Part shown: positions 24,973-34,462 of the stretch, piece by piece
How the letters are laid out: every line of letters starts with the position of its first letter
How positions within the stretch are numbered: position 1 is the stretch's first letter
NCBI GenBank assembly: GCA_910585595.1
Contig: CAJUET010000007.1
Location: 1-64,000 of the forward strand
Length of the DNA stretch: 64,000 nt
Source of the DNA: an uncultured Christensenella sp.
GTDB lineage: Bacteria; Bacillota; Clostridia; Christensenellales; Borkfalkiaceae
Direction: 5' to 3'
Position numbers and translations under genes: made by a program
Notes under the pieces: model-generated
Databases searched by the model: none
The model's input: only the letters and a program-made list of their open reading frames with translations
Told to the model about the DNA's origin: nothing

Positions 24973-27048
24973 TCAGAACAACTTCGTCATGAACGCTGCG
25001 GGAAGAGGAACGGAAAAGGTGAATACCGACGTAAGCGCAAAGCACAGTACCAAAAGTACGAGCGAAACGATCTTGATGACGAACACTGCCTTCGCTTGCT
25101 TTTCCCCCTCTTTTATAAACAGTTCTCCGCCGCCCGAAACGAGAATGAACGCAAACACGTTCGCAAGCAGAACGAAAGCAACCGCACCGCCCGCAAACGC
25201 AGCAGTCACCAAGCTCAGAACAAATCCCGCGAGCGGAATCACAACGCTTGCGTACTCTTCGGTTTCCGCTTTGTTCTTTGCAAGCGTTACGATGCGGTAA
25301 ATTGCAAACGCAATTCCCGCAAGTCCCAAAAGGGTCGCCGCAAAATTCATCATGCCGAGCGTAACAGCGTATCTGTCGCCCGTACCCGAGAAAATGGGAT
25401 AGAGATAATCAAAGCCGTTTATCCCGTCGTTTGCAAAGCCCGCCGCGAACAGGCGCATGGCAACCGTAAAGAGATTGTTTGCATTCGCGCTCCCTGCATA
25501 TATCTTATTCACGGCGAATGAAACGGGCATCGCCAATAATACGGACAGCACAAACGCGCCGAGCACGAGACTGCAAACGAACACGCTGATTGCCGCCGCC
25601 GTATCGTAGCGGAATTTACTGAGCGCGATTCTGACTTTTTTGTTTCCTTCGCTCTCCTCCGTTCCGTCCTCGGAAACCGCGGGAACGCCCGACGCCCTCT
25701 CCTCCTCCGCGAACTCGATCGCCTCGTTCAAAACGGCGCGGTCCTTTTTACGCTGTTTGATAACGCCCACGGTGAACAGCGCCGCAACCCCGGCCACGGG
25801 AATGACGAACGCGCCGTTCACAAGAATCGCAAGCGCGCCGCAAATTCCCGCAAAGAGGAGCGGAAGCGTTTCCGACGCCGAGAGTTTCCTGATTCCCTTT
25901 ACAAAGTAGCGGTGGCACGCAAAGAGCGAGGAAAGCAGGAAGAACACTCCTATCATGACAGGCGAGGCAAGATGCGCAAGGCTCATCGCAGCGCCGCACA
26001 GCGCATAAATGACTGCAAACGAAAGCCCCGCCTTGTCGCTGTGAAATAAATTTCTTACGAAGAAGAATCCTACGACTAAAATACCGAACGAAGCGAGCAC
26101 GTTAAAGAAGCGCACGCCGAAAGGACTCGTCCCGAAGATGAGTGTTCCGAGACAGGTAAGATTCAATCCCAAAGAGTTATAAGTCGTGTCGCCGCGGTAA
26201 TAATCGCCCGAAAGGTAGCTGTTGCCCATTCTCATTTCGGAAAGGGTTGCAAGCATTTTCAATTCTTCGTTCCCGTAGCGATGGAAGGTCGACTCGGAGA
26301 GCACAGGCATTTTCTGCGCGTCGATAAGCGCTTCCGCACGGGCAAAGCCCTCCTTTCTGTCCTCGGCGGGAATTCTCGTGCGCTCCGTATCGATCTCGGT
26401 GGGAAGAACGACGTATTTTCCCGTCCCCTTGTCCCCCTCGTAAACCTCTCCGATGAATACGATCTCGTTTACAAGAACGTTGACGTTCTGATTTTTACTG
26501 TTGAGTTTGGGAATGACCAGTTTGAAGTAGCTTGGCGTATCCAGCGACCTGTAAGTAGAATTTTCTTCCAATTCCGTCACGCCGAAAGGCGCGATCCAGC
26601 GGTACGATGCGTTATAGACGTACTTGTAAGCAGCATCGGACGATTCCTTGTCTTCCACCTCTTCCTTGGACGGCGTGTAAAGCACCGCGTGCTTCATTTT
26701 GCTGAGTTTGAAAAAGTCCTCCGCCTTAGTAGAAGCCGAGCCCCACTGTAAATCGAGCGTCGCCGTCTGACTCGCGGAGTAGATCGTGCCGACGTTGATA
26801 TACGCGTTGTGAAGGCGGACGTTCATATCCTTCTCTTTTCCTTCCTCGTCCTTCGTCTTGGGCGCGGAGATCTTGAAGATGACCCACGACCAGTTGCTGT
26901 CGGTCGTGTATTGCAGTTCGAAGGATTTCCCCGTAGTTGCGGTGGAACCCGAGGTCCCCAAAGTTACCCCGAAAAAGAGGAGCATGATAAGGAGAAACGC
27001 AAACGGAAATCCTGCGTATTTTCTGAATTTTTGAAGGAAGTTTTTCAT
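24973..27048 (-). CDS. Large multi-pass membrane protein, possibly GT-C glycosyltransferase-like
   Basis: The 691-residue protein has an N-terminal membrane helix (about 13-32), an outside domain of about 250 residues, at least eight hydrophobic segments, a charged cytosolic loop around residues 430-470, and further helices. The segment after the first domain (GTSPFGVRFFNVLASFGILV) resembles the second luminal helix region of PMT/GT39-type enzymes, but the acidic catalytic motif expected near the first loop is not evident. Function is therefore unassigned. It is the first gene of the long operon running to trxA and has its own promoter. Confidence 0.6.
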   Translation of the reverse strand: MKNFLQKFRKYAGFPFAFLLIMLLFFGVTLGTSGSTATTGKSFELQYTTDSNWSWVIFKISAPKTKDEEGKEKDMNVRLHNAYINVGTIYSASQTATLDLQWGSASTKAEDFFKLSKMKHAVLYTPSKEEVEDKESSDAAYKYVYNASYRWIAPFGVTELEENSTYRSLDTPSYFKLVIPKLNSKNQNVNVLVNEIVFIGEVYEGDKGTGKYVVLPTEIDTERTRIPAEDRKEGFARAEALIDAQKMPVLSESTFHRYGNEELKMLATLSEMRMGNSYLSGDYYRGDTTYNSLGLNLTCLGTLIFGTSPFGVRFFNVLASFGILVVGFFFVRNLFHSDKAGLSFAVIYALCGAAMSLAHLASPVMIGVFFLLSSLFACHRYFVKGIRKLSASETLPLLFAGICGALAILVNGAFVIPVAGVAALFTVGVIKQRKKDRAVLNEAIEFAEEERASGVPAVSEDGTEESEGNKKVRIALSKFRYDTAAAISVFVCSLVLGAFVLSVLLAMPVSFAVNKIYAGSANANNLFTVAMRLFAAGFANDGINGFDYLYPIFSGTGDRYAVTLGMMNFAATLLGLAGIAFAIYRIVTLAKNKAETEEYASVVIPLAGFVLSLVTAAFAGGAVAFVLLANVFAFILVSGGGELFIKEGEKQAKAVFVIKIVSLVLLVLCFALTSVFTFSVPLPAAFMTKLF

Positions 27049-27105
27049 AACTTTATTTTTTCCTATATTTTTTTCCTATAATAATGTATAGACGCACTAT
27101 TTCTT

Positions 27106-27134
27106 ATTCTAACCGATAACTATAAAATTGTAAA
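27106..27134 (-). promoter_or_regulatory. Promoter of the long operon (membrane protein to trxA)
   Basis: TTTACA, 17 nt, TAGAAT on the minus strand, about 55 bases upstream of the first gene. No terminator was found inside the following 11.6 kb. Confidence 0.7.
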
Positions 27135-27169
27135 CAGGAAATCGGCTTTTTTATAAAATTTTCCGAATA

Positions 27170-27213
27170 AAAAAATAAAAAAATACGGCTTGCCGATTTC
27201 GGCAAGCCGTATT
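27170..27213 (-). terminator. Terminator of rplS
   Basis: A 15-bp perfect stem AATACGGCTTGCCGA (27182-27196 with 27199-27213; the apex is likely open) followed on the minus strand by a run of seven T. Confidence 0.95.
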
Positions 27214-27218
27214 CCGTC

Positions 27219-27560
27219 TTATTTCTTTTCTTTGATCTTTGCCGCTTTTCCCGTGAGCCCTCTCAGATAATAGAGTTTCGCTCTGCGTACCTTACCCGCT
27301 CTTACGACGGTGATGTAAGCTACTTTCGGGGAATGAAGGGGGAAACAACGTTCCACGCCGATACCGAACGAAAGTCTGCGTACCGTGAACGTTTCTCTGA
27401 CGCCGCCGTTCTTCTTCGCGATCACGACGCCTTCGAAATTCTGAACTCTTTCCTTACCGCCCTCGATAATGCGGTAACCGACCTTTACGGTGTCGCCCAC
27501 ATTGAACTGAGGAACGTTCTCCTTCATGTTTTCGGCTTCGATTGCCTCAATGAGTCCCAT
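27219..27560 (-). CDS. rplS: Ribosomal protein L19
   Basis: The 113-residue protein carries [35 protein letters not shown] and the C-terminal [20 protein letters not shown], all L19 hallmarks. It sits at the interface of the two ribosomal subunits. It is monocistronic here with a strong promoter and terminator. Confidence 0.98.
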   Translation of the reverse strand: MGLIEAIEAENMKENVPQFNVGDTVKVGYRIIEGGKERVQNFEGVVIAKKNGGVRETFTVRRLSFGIGVERCFPLHSPKVAYITVVRAGKVRRAKLYYLRGLTGKAAKIKEKK

Positions 27561-27636
27561 CTGACTTTACCTCCCATAACGGTACGTTCATTCCCGTATC
27601 GGCATACGCCACGGCAGAGGAACGCCCGAAGTCACC
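27561..27636 (-). promoter_or_regulatory. Candidate L19 leader
   Basis: The 75-base leader contains a GC-rich hairpin and complementary CGTACCGTTATGG/ATACGGG segments near the ribosome-binding site. L19 leaders are known in Firmicutes, but I cannot confirm the consensus here. Confidence 0.3.
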
Positions 27637-27641
27637 GCATT

Positions 27642-27670
27642 ATTATATAGGATATCCGCCGAAAAATCAA
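27642..27670 (-). promoter_or_regulatory. Promoter of rplS
   Basis: TTGATT, 17 nt, TATAAT on the minus strand. Confidence 0.8.
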
Positions 27671-27700
27671 CTTATTTTATGCGGATTTCGGAAAAAATTT

Positions 27701-28993
27701 TTATTCCTCCTGATCGGAATTATTGTCCTGCGTTTCCGGCGTTTCCGTTTCTTCCTGCTTTTTGACTTGGCGCAAGCCGCGAACGACCGCGTAATTATCG
27801 CGGCGCAGAAGCACTCGCCTGATCAGTTTTCCCCCGCCGTCGTGAACAAGCAGATAGCTCTCGCTTGCAACACCCTCTTTTTCGGCTCGGATCACTTTAT
27901 CATCCTCTCCTTCTACCGTCTCCTCAGGCGGCGGGGCGAGACGGTATAAAACGACGCTCTCCGTCGTATAGCGATAGCCGTCGGGCAGTCCGAAACACTC
28001 CACCGTCACGCTTCCCCCTCTCACGGCCGCATTCAGATAGACGGGCGTATCGAAAGGATTTACGAATTTTAAATCGCTGTATTCCGAGACCATCGCGTCG
28101 AGCGAGGGCGGCACATAGGAGACCGTGAGCGAATGATTTCTGCTCTCCGTCACGCGCAGACCCGCGCGAAGCGCGGCGTTAAATAGGGTTGTGCTCAGCT
28201 GGCACACGCCGCCGCCAACGCCCTTTACGAACTCCCCGTCGAAGATGACGACGGACTCCTTGAATCCGTTCTCCGCCGTGCGCTTGCCCACGCGTTTGTT
28301 GAAGGAAAATTCCGCGCGGGGCAACACGACAGCGCCCGCAATCTTATCTGCCGCAAGGCGGATATTGTGCACCCTGCTCTCGTTCGAAGCGTCGAAGCGC
28401 GTCGTAAAAGAGGAAAGAAGCCTCGTCCGCTCCTTTAACATTTCCTCCGTGAGCGCGGGCGGGTATAAGTAGGTTGCCATTTCCACTTCCCGTTCGTCTT
28501 TTGCAAGCGCGTCGAATACGCGCGCGAGCGTCTCTCCGTAATCGCAGACGAGCCCCTCTTTTTCCTTTTGATAAGTGAATCCCGAAGCCGAAAAGTCCAC
28601 TTCGGCATCGACCGCAAGCCGCGCGTTGCTGTCGCACAGCCTCTGAATGCGGCTTTCCGCATCCGCCCACTGCCGAACGGGACGGACGGTAACGACCGCT
28701 CCCTTTTTTGCGCTTCGTATGACCTTTTCCGCATCGTCCGAAAAGGACAGCTCGGGATAGGTGACCGTGACCCTCTCATTCGGCGTTATCACGGTGAGCG
28801 GAATAAGATTTTCGGCAAGATTTTCCCGCACTTTCAGCACGGCTTCCCTGACGCTCATACCCCCGACTTCGAGCCCGTTTACGACGACGTTGCTTTTCAC
28901 CTTTCCCGCGGTAAATCCGCACAGCGCAAAGCACGATAAAAAAAAGCTCCCCGTAAAGAGGAGCGACAAAATAATTTTTCTCTGTTTCGTCAT
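27701..28993 (-). CDS. VanW-family exported protein
   Basis: The 430-residue protein starts with one membrane helix or signal, followed by a PG_binding_4-type domain (NGLEVGGMSVREAVLKVRE) and, from about residue 210, the VanW domain with NIRLAADKIAGAVVLP, GVGGGVCQLSTTLFNAALRAG and the NHSLTVSYVPPSLDA segment. Such proteins act at the cell wall; the precise reaction is unknown, and this is not evidence of vancomycin resistance. ATG 28993 has a GGGGA site; an upstream GTG at 29005 is less likely. It ends the recF-PHP-vanW run. Confidence 0.88.
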   Translation of the reverse strand: MTKQRKIILSLLFTGSFFLSCFALCGFTAGKVKSNVVVNGLEVGGMSVREAVLKVRENLAENLIPLTVITPNERVTVTYPELSFSDDAEKVIRSAKKGAVVTVRPVRQWADAESRIQRLCDSNARLAVDAEVDFSASGFTYQKEKEGLVCDYGETLARVFDALAKDEREVEMATYLYPPALTEEMLKERTRLLSSFTTRFDASNESRVHNIRLAADKIAGAVVLPRAEFSFNKRVGKRTAENGFKESVVIFDGEFVKGVGGGVCQLSTTLFNAALRAGLRVTESRNHSLTVSYVPPSLDAMVSEYSDLKFVNPFDTPVYLNAAVRGGSVTVECFGLPDGYRYTTESVVLYRLAPPPEETVEGEDDKVIRAEKEGVASESYLLVHDGGGKLIRRVLLRRDNYAVVRGLRQVKKQEETETPETQDNNSDQEE

Positions 28994-29017
28994 TCGCTTC
29001 CCCACGACGGCACGCGG

Positions 29018-29848
29018 TCACAAAAGAGCGAACGCTTTCAAAAGTTCGTCGGAAGCATAGAATTCGGGCAAGCCCAAAATTCGTTCCGTTCCGTCCGAAT
29101 GAAAATCCGAACCGCCCGTCACGAGCAGTTTTTTCTCCTTTGCATACGCCGCAAAGTATGCCGATTCTTTGTCAGTATGCGTCGGATGGCAGCATTCTAT
29201 GCCGTCGAGCCCCGCTTTGAGTAGCCCGTCTATAAAACTTATCCGCTCTGCTCCGCTTGATCTTATTTGCACGGGGTGCGCAAGTACGGCGATCCCGCCG
29301 AGGGCGTGAACGGTTTCGATCGCATCGCGGGGAGTCGGTCTGAACAGGTCGGAATAGCACGGTTTGCCGAATGAAAAATAATTGCGGTATACCCACATCT
29401 TTTCGCGCCCGATGCGGCTTGCAAACGCGTCTACGACGTGCATGGTGTGAAGGGGCGTATTCTTTTGCAGACGTCTTTTTTCCACTTCCGCCATCGAAAG
29501 ATTGATACCGAGCGCTTTGTTCGCCTTCTTTCTCCCGTCGTCCGCCCGCAGAAACGCGCCCTCCTCCCGCTCCTTTAAAAACGCACGGTAACGGGAATCT
29601 TTGCGGCAGCCGTAACCGAGAACATGCACTTTCCCGAATTCGTTATAGGAAGAAATTTCCATGCCGCGCACGAATAAAAGCCCCTCGTTCCGCGCGGCGG
29701 TTTCGGCACGCTCCGCGCCCTCCATATTGTCGTGGTCGGTCACGGAAAAGAGCGCGACCCCCGTCTCTTTTACGCGGCGGGCAAGCTCTTCGGGAGAATA
29801 CGCCCCGTCCGAAAAGATCGTGTGCATATGCAGATCGGCGCGTATCAT
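29018..29848 (-). CDS. PHP-domain phosphoesterase (YciV/RNase AM-like)
   Basis: The 276-residue protein has the PHP metal-binding motifs DLHMHTIFSDG, VTDHDNMEGAE, HPVQIR and GSDFHSDG in order. E. coli members remove 5' nucleotides from RNA or 3',5'-bisphosphate nucleotides; specificity here is not known. The start overlaps the last codons of recF by four bases (ATGA type), which implies translational coupling. Confidence 0.88.
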   Translation of the reverse strand: MIRADLHMHTIFSDGAYSPEELARRVKETGVALFSVTDHDNMEGAERAETAARNEGLLFVRGMEISSYNEFGKVHVLGYGCRKDSRYRAFLKEREEGAFLRADDGRKKANKALGINLSMAEVEKRRLQKNTPLHTMHVVDAFASRIGREKMWVYRNYFSFGKPCYSDLFRPTPRDAIETVHALGGIAVLAHPVQIRSSGAERISFIDGLLKAGLDGIECCHPTHTDKESAYFAAYAKEKKLLVTGGSDFHSDGTERILGLPEFYASDELLKAFALL

Positions 29849-30930
29849 TTAACGATTTTACCCCCGTGAATTTTGATTTTCGTGCTCTCCTCACCGTATA
29901 AAACGCGCTCGGCGTGCGTGCAGGTAAGAATACATTGCAGTCCGCGCGTACGCTCGACGAGTTTCTTTCTGCGCGGAAGGTCGAGCTCGCTCATCACGTC
30001 GTCGAGGATAAGGACGGGCGGTTCCCCCGTCAGCTTCCCGAAAATTTTCGCCTCGGCAAGTTTCAGACTCAAAGCCGCCGTGCGCGTCTGCCCCTGCGAG
30101 GCGTATCCGCGCGCGTCCGCCCCGTCGATCGTAATTTTAATATCGTCCCGGTGCGGTCCCACCGTCGTATAACCGAGGCGGATATCCCTCTCGTAAGAGT
30201 TCGCCATCTCCCTCGCAAGTTTTTTTGCGATCTCCTCTTCCTCTTCGGGATAATTTCCGTCCGCGCCGACGAAAAGCGTTTCGCCGTTGTCCGTCAGATA
30301 GGCATGCGCCTCGGCGGCAAACGGAGAGAGCTCTTTAATAAACTCCCGACGCGCCCGAACGATTCTCGCCGCGTAAACGGCGAGTTGTTCGTCCCATACG
30401 GGAAGTGTGGACAGCACCGTTTCGATATCCTTCGATTTTAAGAGGTTGTTCCGCTGATCGAGAATTTTGGAATACCGCAAGAGAGCCGAGCCGTACGAAG
30501 GCGACGTCTGCGAAATGGATAAATTAAGAAATCTTCTCCTCTCGTCGGGACCGTCCTGCACCAAACGCAATTCCCCGGGAGAGAAAAATACGCTCCTCAT
30601 GTGCCCCAAAAAATCGACGAAGCGGTTGACCTTGTTCCCGTTGACGAAGAGAGCGCGCCCGTTCTCGGAAATTTCCGCTTCGAGTTTGACGGTGCCCGAG
30701 CGCGTCTCCGTCTCGGCGGCAAGGTATGCCTTTTCTCCTCCGAAGCGAACGAGCTGTTTTTCGTGGCGGATGCGAAGGGGCGAACCCGTGCAGAGGTAGA
30801 ACACCGCTTCGGCGCAATTCGTCTTGCCCTGCGCGTTTCTGCCCGAAAGCACGTTGAGCCCTTCCGAAAAGAAAAAGGTCTCCGCTTCGTAATTTCTGAA
30901 ATTTTGAAGAGTTAATTTTTTTATAACCAT
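29845..30930 (-). CDS. recF: DNA replication and repair protein RecF
   Basis: The 361-residue ABC-type SMC-like ATPase has LTLQNFRNYE, the Walker A GRNAQGKTNCAEAV and a Walker B LILDDVMSELD. RecF helps load RecA at gapped DNA with RecO and RecR. It is divergent from dnaA, whereas the common Firmicutes order is dnaA-dnaN-recF on one strand. Confidence 0.96.
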   Translation of the reverse strand: MVIKKLTLQNFRNYEAETFFFSEGLNVLSGRNAQGKTNCAEAVFYLCTGSPLRIRHEKQLVRFGGEKAYLAAETETRSGTVKLEAEISENGRALFVNGNKVNRFVDFLGHMRSVFFSPGELRLVQDGPDERRRFLNLSISQTSPSYGSALLRYSKILDQRNNLLKSKDIETVLSTLPVWDEQLAVYAARIVRARREFIKELSPFAAEAHAYLTDNGETLFVGADGNYPEEEEEIAKKLAREMANSYERDIRLGYTTVGPHRDDIKITIDGADARGYASQGQTRTAALSLKLAEAKIFGKLTGEPPVLILDDVMSELDLPRRKKLVERTRGLQCILTCTHAERVLYGEESTKIKIHGGKIVK

Positions 30931-30975
30931 TTTTACGTTGAAATACGAAGAAAAACGCTTTTCATTTCTCCGAAC

Positions 30976-31008
30976 TTTTGTTATAATAGATAGACTTATT
31001 ATAACAGT
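30976..31008. promoter_or_regulatory. Face-to-face promoters of recF and dnaA
   Basis: Two TATAAT boxes, plus-strand at 30982-30987 and minus-strand at 30998-31003, form an inverted repeat TGTTATAATA with a spacer of about 10. The transcripts overlap at the start. No DnaA-box consensus (TTATCCACA) occurs in the 30931-31043 gap. Confidence 0.6.
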
Positions 31009-31043
31009 TATCGGCGAAAAATAAAAGCGTTTGCGAGGTCAAA

Positions 31044-32393
31044 ATGGAAGAAAAAGCGCAGTACGGCACGCTGTGGAACCAAATCCGCGAAGCGGCAAAA
31101 AAAATCGTCAATCCCATATCTTTCAATACCTTCGTGGAGAATTTGACTCCCGTCGACATCGTCAACCGCAAAATCGTATTGAAGGCGGAAACGGAGCTCA
31201 CGGCAAAGGTCATTACAGGCACGCTCGCAGACCTTATCCGAAAATCGGTCGTCTCCGCAGACGTCGGGCTAGTCGATTTTATAGTCGTGGTGGACGGAAG
31301 TTCTACTTATACGCTCGACGAAATGCCCGACGCCTACGAGGAAACCCCCGTTCTTCTCGACCACCGCTACACCTTTGAATCCTTCGTCGAGGGCACCTCG
31401 AACAAATTCGTATACGCGGCTGCCAAGTCGGTTGCGGACGCCCCCGGCGAAAATTTCAATCCTCTTTATATCTACGGCGGCACGGGGCTCGGCAAGACGC
31501 ACCTGATGCAGGCTATCGCCAATGAAATCGCCGCCAAAAGACCGCAGCTCAAAGTGCTCTATACGACGAGCGAAAATTTTTTGAATGAATACGTCGACAG
31601 TATGTACCGCAAGAAGGGCGCGGGACGGGAAGCGGACATCCGTTTCAGAAACCGCTACCGCAACGTAGACGTTCTGCTCATTGACGATATTCAGTTCTGG
31701 GCGGGAAAAACGGGCGTACAGGAAGCCTTTTTCCATGCGTTCAACGAATTGTACGCCATGCACAAGCAAATCGTCATCTCGTCCGACTGCCCCGCAAAGG
31801 AATTGACGGAGCTCGAAGAACGGCTCAGAACACGCTTCGAACAGGGTCTGATCGCCGACATTCAGCCGCCCGACATCGAAACGAAGATCGCCATTTTAAA
31901 ACGCAAGGCTTACGAAAAGCGGACGATCGTGCCCGACGACGTTCTCTCCTATCTGGCGAAAAATTCAGACAACAACGTAAGAACGCTCGAAGGGAGACTT
32001 AACTCGGTCATCTTTGCAAGCAAGCTGCACGAAGAACCCATAACCTTATCGCTCGTCTCTCTCGCCTTGCAGGAATCCATCAACAATGCGCCCCAACAGG
32101 AGGAAGTCACTTCCGATTCTATTCAGCGCGCGGTATGCAACTATTACTCGATCACAAAAGCCGACCTGCTCGGCAAAAATAAGCGGCAGGAGCTTGTTCG
32201 GGCAAGACAGATCTGCACCTATCTTATGTGCGATATGCTCTCTCTTCCCCTCGTGACCGTGGGAAAGGAGATGGGCGGCAGAGACCACGCTACCGTTATT
32301 TATTCCCGCGAGAAGATCACCGAGCTTATGCGGGTCAACGATACGATCCGCAAGGAAGTCAACGATATTAAGTCGTCGATATTAAAACAGTAA
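31044..32393 (+). CDS. dnaA: Chromosomal replication initiator DnaA
   Basis: The 449-residue protein has domain I (about 1-80), a short linker, the AAA+ domain with Walker A GGTGLGKTH (about 145-153) and Walker B LLIDDIQFWAGK, and the C-terminal DNA-binding domain with GGRDHATVIYS. It opens oriC. GAGGTCAAA precedes the ATG. dnaN is not adjacent; mnmG follows in the same direction. Confidence 0.98.
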   Translation: MEEKAQYGTLWNQIREAAKKIVNPISFNTFVENLTPVDIVNRKIVLKAETELTAKVITGTLADLIRKSVVSADVGLVDFIVVVDGSSTYTLDEMPDAYEETPVLLDHRYTFESFVEGTSNKFVYAAAKSVADAPGENFNPLYIYGGTGLGKTHLMQAIANEIAAKRPQLKVLYTTSENFLNEYVDSMYRKKGAGREADIRFRNRYRNVDVLLIDDIQFWAGKTGVQEAFFHAFNELYAMHKQIVISSDCPAKELTELEERLRTRFEQGLIADIQPPDIETKIAILKRKAYEKRTIVPDDVLSYLAKNSDNNVRTLEGRLNSVIFASKLHEEPITLSLVSLALQESINNAPQQEEVTSDSIQRAVCNYYSITKADLLGKNKRQELVRARQICTYLMCDMLSLPLVTVGKEMGGRDHATVIYSREKITELMRVNDTIRKEVNDIKSSILKQ

Positions 32394-32401
32394 ATTTGAA
32401 A

Positions 32402-32424
32402 GCGCCGCGCCCTACGCGCGGCGC
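32402..32424 (+). terminator. GC-rich hairpin between dnaA and mnmG
   Basis: A 9-bp perfect stem GCGCCGCGC (32402-32410 with 32416-32424) without a good T tail. It may act as a processing site or a weak terminator that sets the dnaA/mnmG ratio. Confidence 0.5.
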
Positions 32425-32441
32425 AATTATTAAGGGATATT

Positions 32442-34301
32442 ATGAACACGTTCTCGGAAGGAACATACGATGCAATTGTCATCGGCGCAGGGCACGCGGG
32501 CTGCGAAGCGGCGCTCGCGCTCGCCCGCACGGGTCAGAATACCGTCATGCTCACGCTCAATCCGGATTCGATCGCCTTTATGCCCTGCAACCCCTCCGTC
32601 GGAGGCACGGCAAAGGGGCATTTGGTGCGTGAAATCGACGCGCTCGGCGGCGAAATGGGTTTGAACGCAGACAGAGCCACACTTCAAATACGAATGCTCA
32701 ACCGCGGCAAGGGCGCGGCGGTGCAGTCGCTGCGGGCGCAGACGGATAAGAACCTTTACCACCGCGAAATGAAAAAGGTTTTGGAACATACCGAAAACCT
32801 AAGGATCGTTCAGGGCGAAGCGGCGGAAATTTTAACGGAAAACGACAAAGTCACGGGAGTGAAAACGACCTACGGCGGCGTATTCGCCTGCCGCGCGGTC
32901 GTGATCGCAACGGGAGTATATTTGAACGCCCGCACGGTTACGGGCGAAATCGTAAAAAACAGCGGCCCCAACGGCTTTGAACGGGCGACCGCGCTTACGC
33001 AAAATTTGAACGAACTTGGCTATCGCGTGCGCCGCTTTAAAACGGGCACGCCCGCCCGCCTCGACGGCAGAACGATCGATTACTCCGCACTCTCCGTTCA
33101 GAGCGGCGAAGAGGTCTACCCCTTCTCCTTCCTGAACGACGGCGTGCCGCAAAATCAGACGCCTTGCTATCTTACCTATACCAATCAAAAAACGCACGAG
33201 GTCATTTTGAATAACCTTGACCGCGCCCCTATGTACAACGGCGAAATTTCCTCGACTGGTCCCAGATACTGTCCTTCGATCGAAACCAAGGTCGTGCGCT
33301 TTTCGGAAAAAGACCGCCACCAGCTCTTTTTGGAACCCGAAGGGGCGGATACGACGGAAGTATATGTGCAAGGGCTTTCAACCTCTCTGCCCCACGATCT
33401 GCAAAAAGAAATGTACCGCACCGTCAAGGGGCTCGAACACGCGGAAATCGTGCGCTACGCTTACGCGATCGAGTATGACTGCATCGACACGCTCGACCTC
33501 TATCCCACTCTCGAATTCAAGAAGATCGAGGGACTTTATACGGCGGGACAGATCAACGGCACGAGCGGCTACGAGGAGGCGGCGGCGCAGGGTCTGATCG
33601 CAGGCTTGAACGCCTCACTCAAATTACGCGAAAAAGCCCCTCTCGTGCTCGGACGGAGCGAAGCGTATATAGGGGTCCTGATCGACGACCTTGTAACAAA
33701 AGGCACCGACGAGCCCTACCGCATGATGACCTCGCGCGCGGAATACCGATTGTTTTTAAGACAGGATAACGCCGATTTGCGCTTGACGCAAATCGGCTAC
33801 GACGCGGGGCTCGTGAGCGAAGAACGCTATCGGAAATTCCGCGAAAGAAAAGTTCTGCGCGAAAATGCGATCGCAACGCTTTGTTCCCGCGCGGAGCAAA
33901 GCGCGGCAAACGAGCTCTGTGCGGAACAGGGTTCTGCGCCCCTGACAAGCGGCGTGACTTATGCGGATCTGATCAAAAGAGGGATCCCCCTTTCGGCGAT
34001 CAGACAAAAGTTTCATGTTTTGGCAGAACTTCCGCAGGACGTTTTGGATAGCGCGGAAACGGAAATTCGCTACGAAGGATATTTAAAGAACAGCGAAAAA
34101 CAGATCGAAAAGGCAAAGAAGTCCGAAGAAAAAACACTCCCCGCCGATTTGGATTATTCCAAAATCGAAGGATTGCGTTTGGAAGCACGCGAAAAGTTGC
34201 AGCGCGTGCGCCCTTTGAACCTGGGACAGGCGGAACGCATTTCGGGCGTCAACCCCGCCGATATTGCCGTTTTGACCGTATATTTAAGTCTGAAAAAATA
34301 G
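32442..34301 (+). CDS. mnmG: tRNA uridine-5-carboxymethylaminomethyl modification enzyme, FAD subunit
   Basis: The 619-residue flavoprotein forms a complex with MnmE to modify wobble uridine 34 of several tRNAs. It has the FAD site VIGAGHAGCEAALALARTG, the segments NPSVGGTAKGHLVREIDALG and GQINGTSGYEEAAAQG, and a C-terminal helical domain ending SGVNPADIAVLTVYL. Length is normal. MnmE is not present here, although dnaA-mnmG neighbours are often found near mnmE. Confidence 0.98.
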   Translation: MNTFSEGTYDAIVIGAGHAGCEAALALARTGQNTVMLTLNPDSIAFMPCNPSVGGTAKGHLVREIDALGGEMGLNADRATLQIRMLNRGKGAAVQSLRAQTDKNLYHREMKKVLEHTENLRIVQGEAAEILTENDKVTGVKTTYGGVFACRAVVIATGVYLNARTVTGEIVKNSGPNGFERATALTQNLNELGYRVRRFKTGTPARLDGRTIDYSALSVQSGEEVYPFSFLNDGVPQNQTPCYLTYTNQKTHEVILNNLDRAPMYNGEISSTGPRYCPSIETKVVRFSEKDRHQLFLEPEGADTTEVYVQGLSTSLPHDLQKEMYRTVKGLEHAEIVRYAYAIEYDCIDTLDLYPTLEFKKIEGLYTAGQINGTSGYEEAAAQGLIAGLNASLKLREKAPLVLGRSEAYIGVLIDDLVTKGTDEPYRMMTSRAEYRLFLRQDNADLRLTQIGYDAGLVSEERYRKFRERKVLRENAIATLCSRAEQSAANELCAEQGSAPLTSGVTYADLIKRGIPLSAIRQKFHVLAELPQDVLDSAETEIRYEGYLKNSEKQIEKAKKSEEKTLPADLDYSKIEGLRLEAREKLQRVRPLNLGQAERISGVNPADIAVLTVYLSLKK

Positions 34302-34462
34302 CAACGCTCCGCATTCATTCCCTATTCATTACCTGTCGTCTTGGAGTTTATAATACATATATATTTTCCCGTCTTTCATTGCAGGAAAGCGGTAAACGTT
34401 GAACCCGATAAACAATACCGCCCGCAGACAGATGTCTGCGGGCGGTATGTTGTCTTGCCTTT
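34302..34462. other. Convergent gap between mnmG and yfbR
   Basis: This 160-base gap holds no coding frame. It ends with a very stable 15-bp hairpin (34415-34429 with 34434-34448, ATACCGCCCGCAGAC). T tails are poor on both strands, but the position between convergent genes fits a bidirectional transcription stop. Confidence 0.6.

Noticed and set aside
27701..28993. Vancomycin resistance gene
   Set aside because: VanW-domain proteins are widespread in Firmicutes; no vanA/B/H/X/Y genes are nearby.
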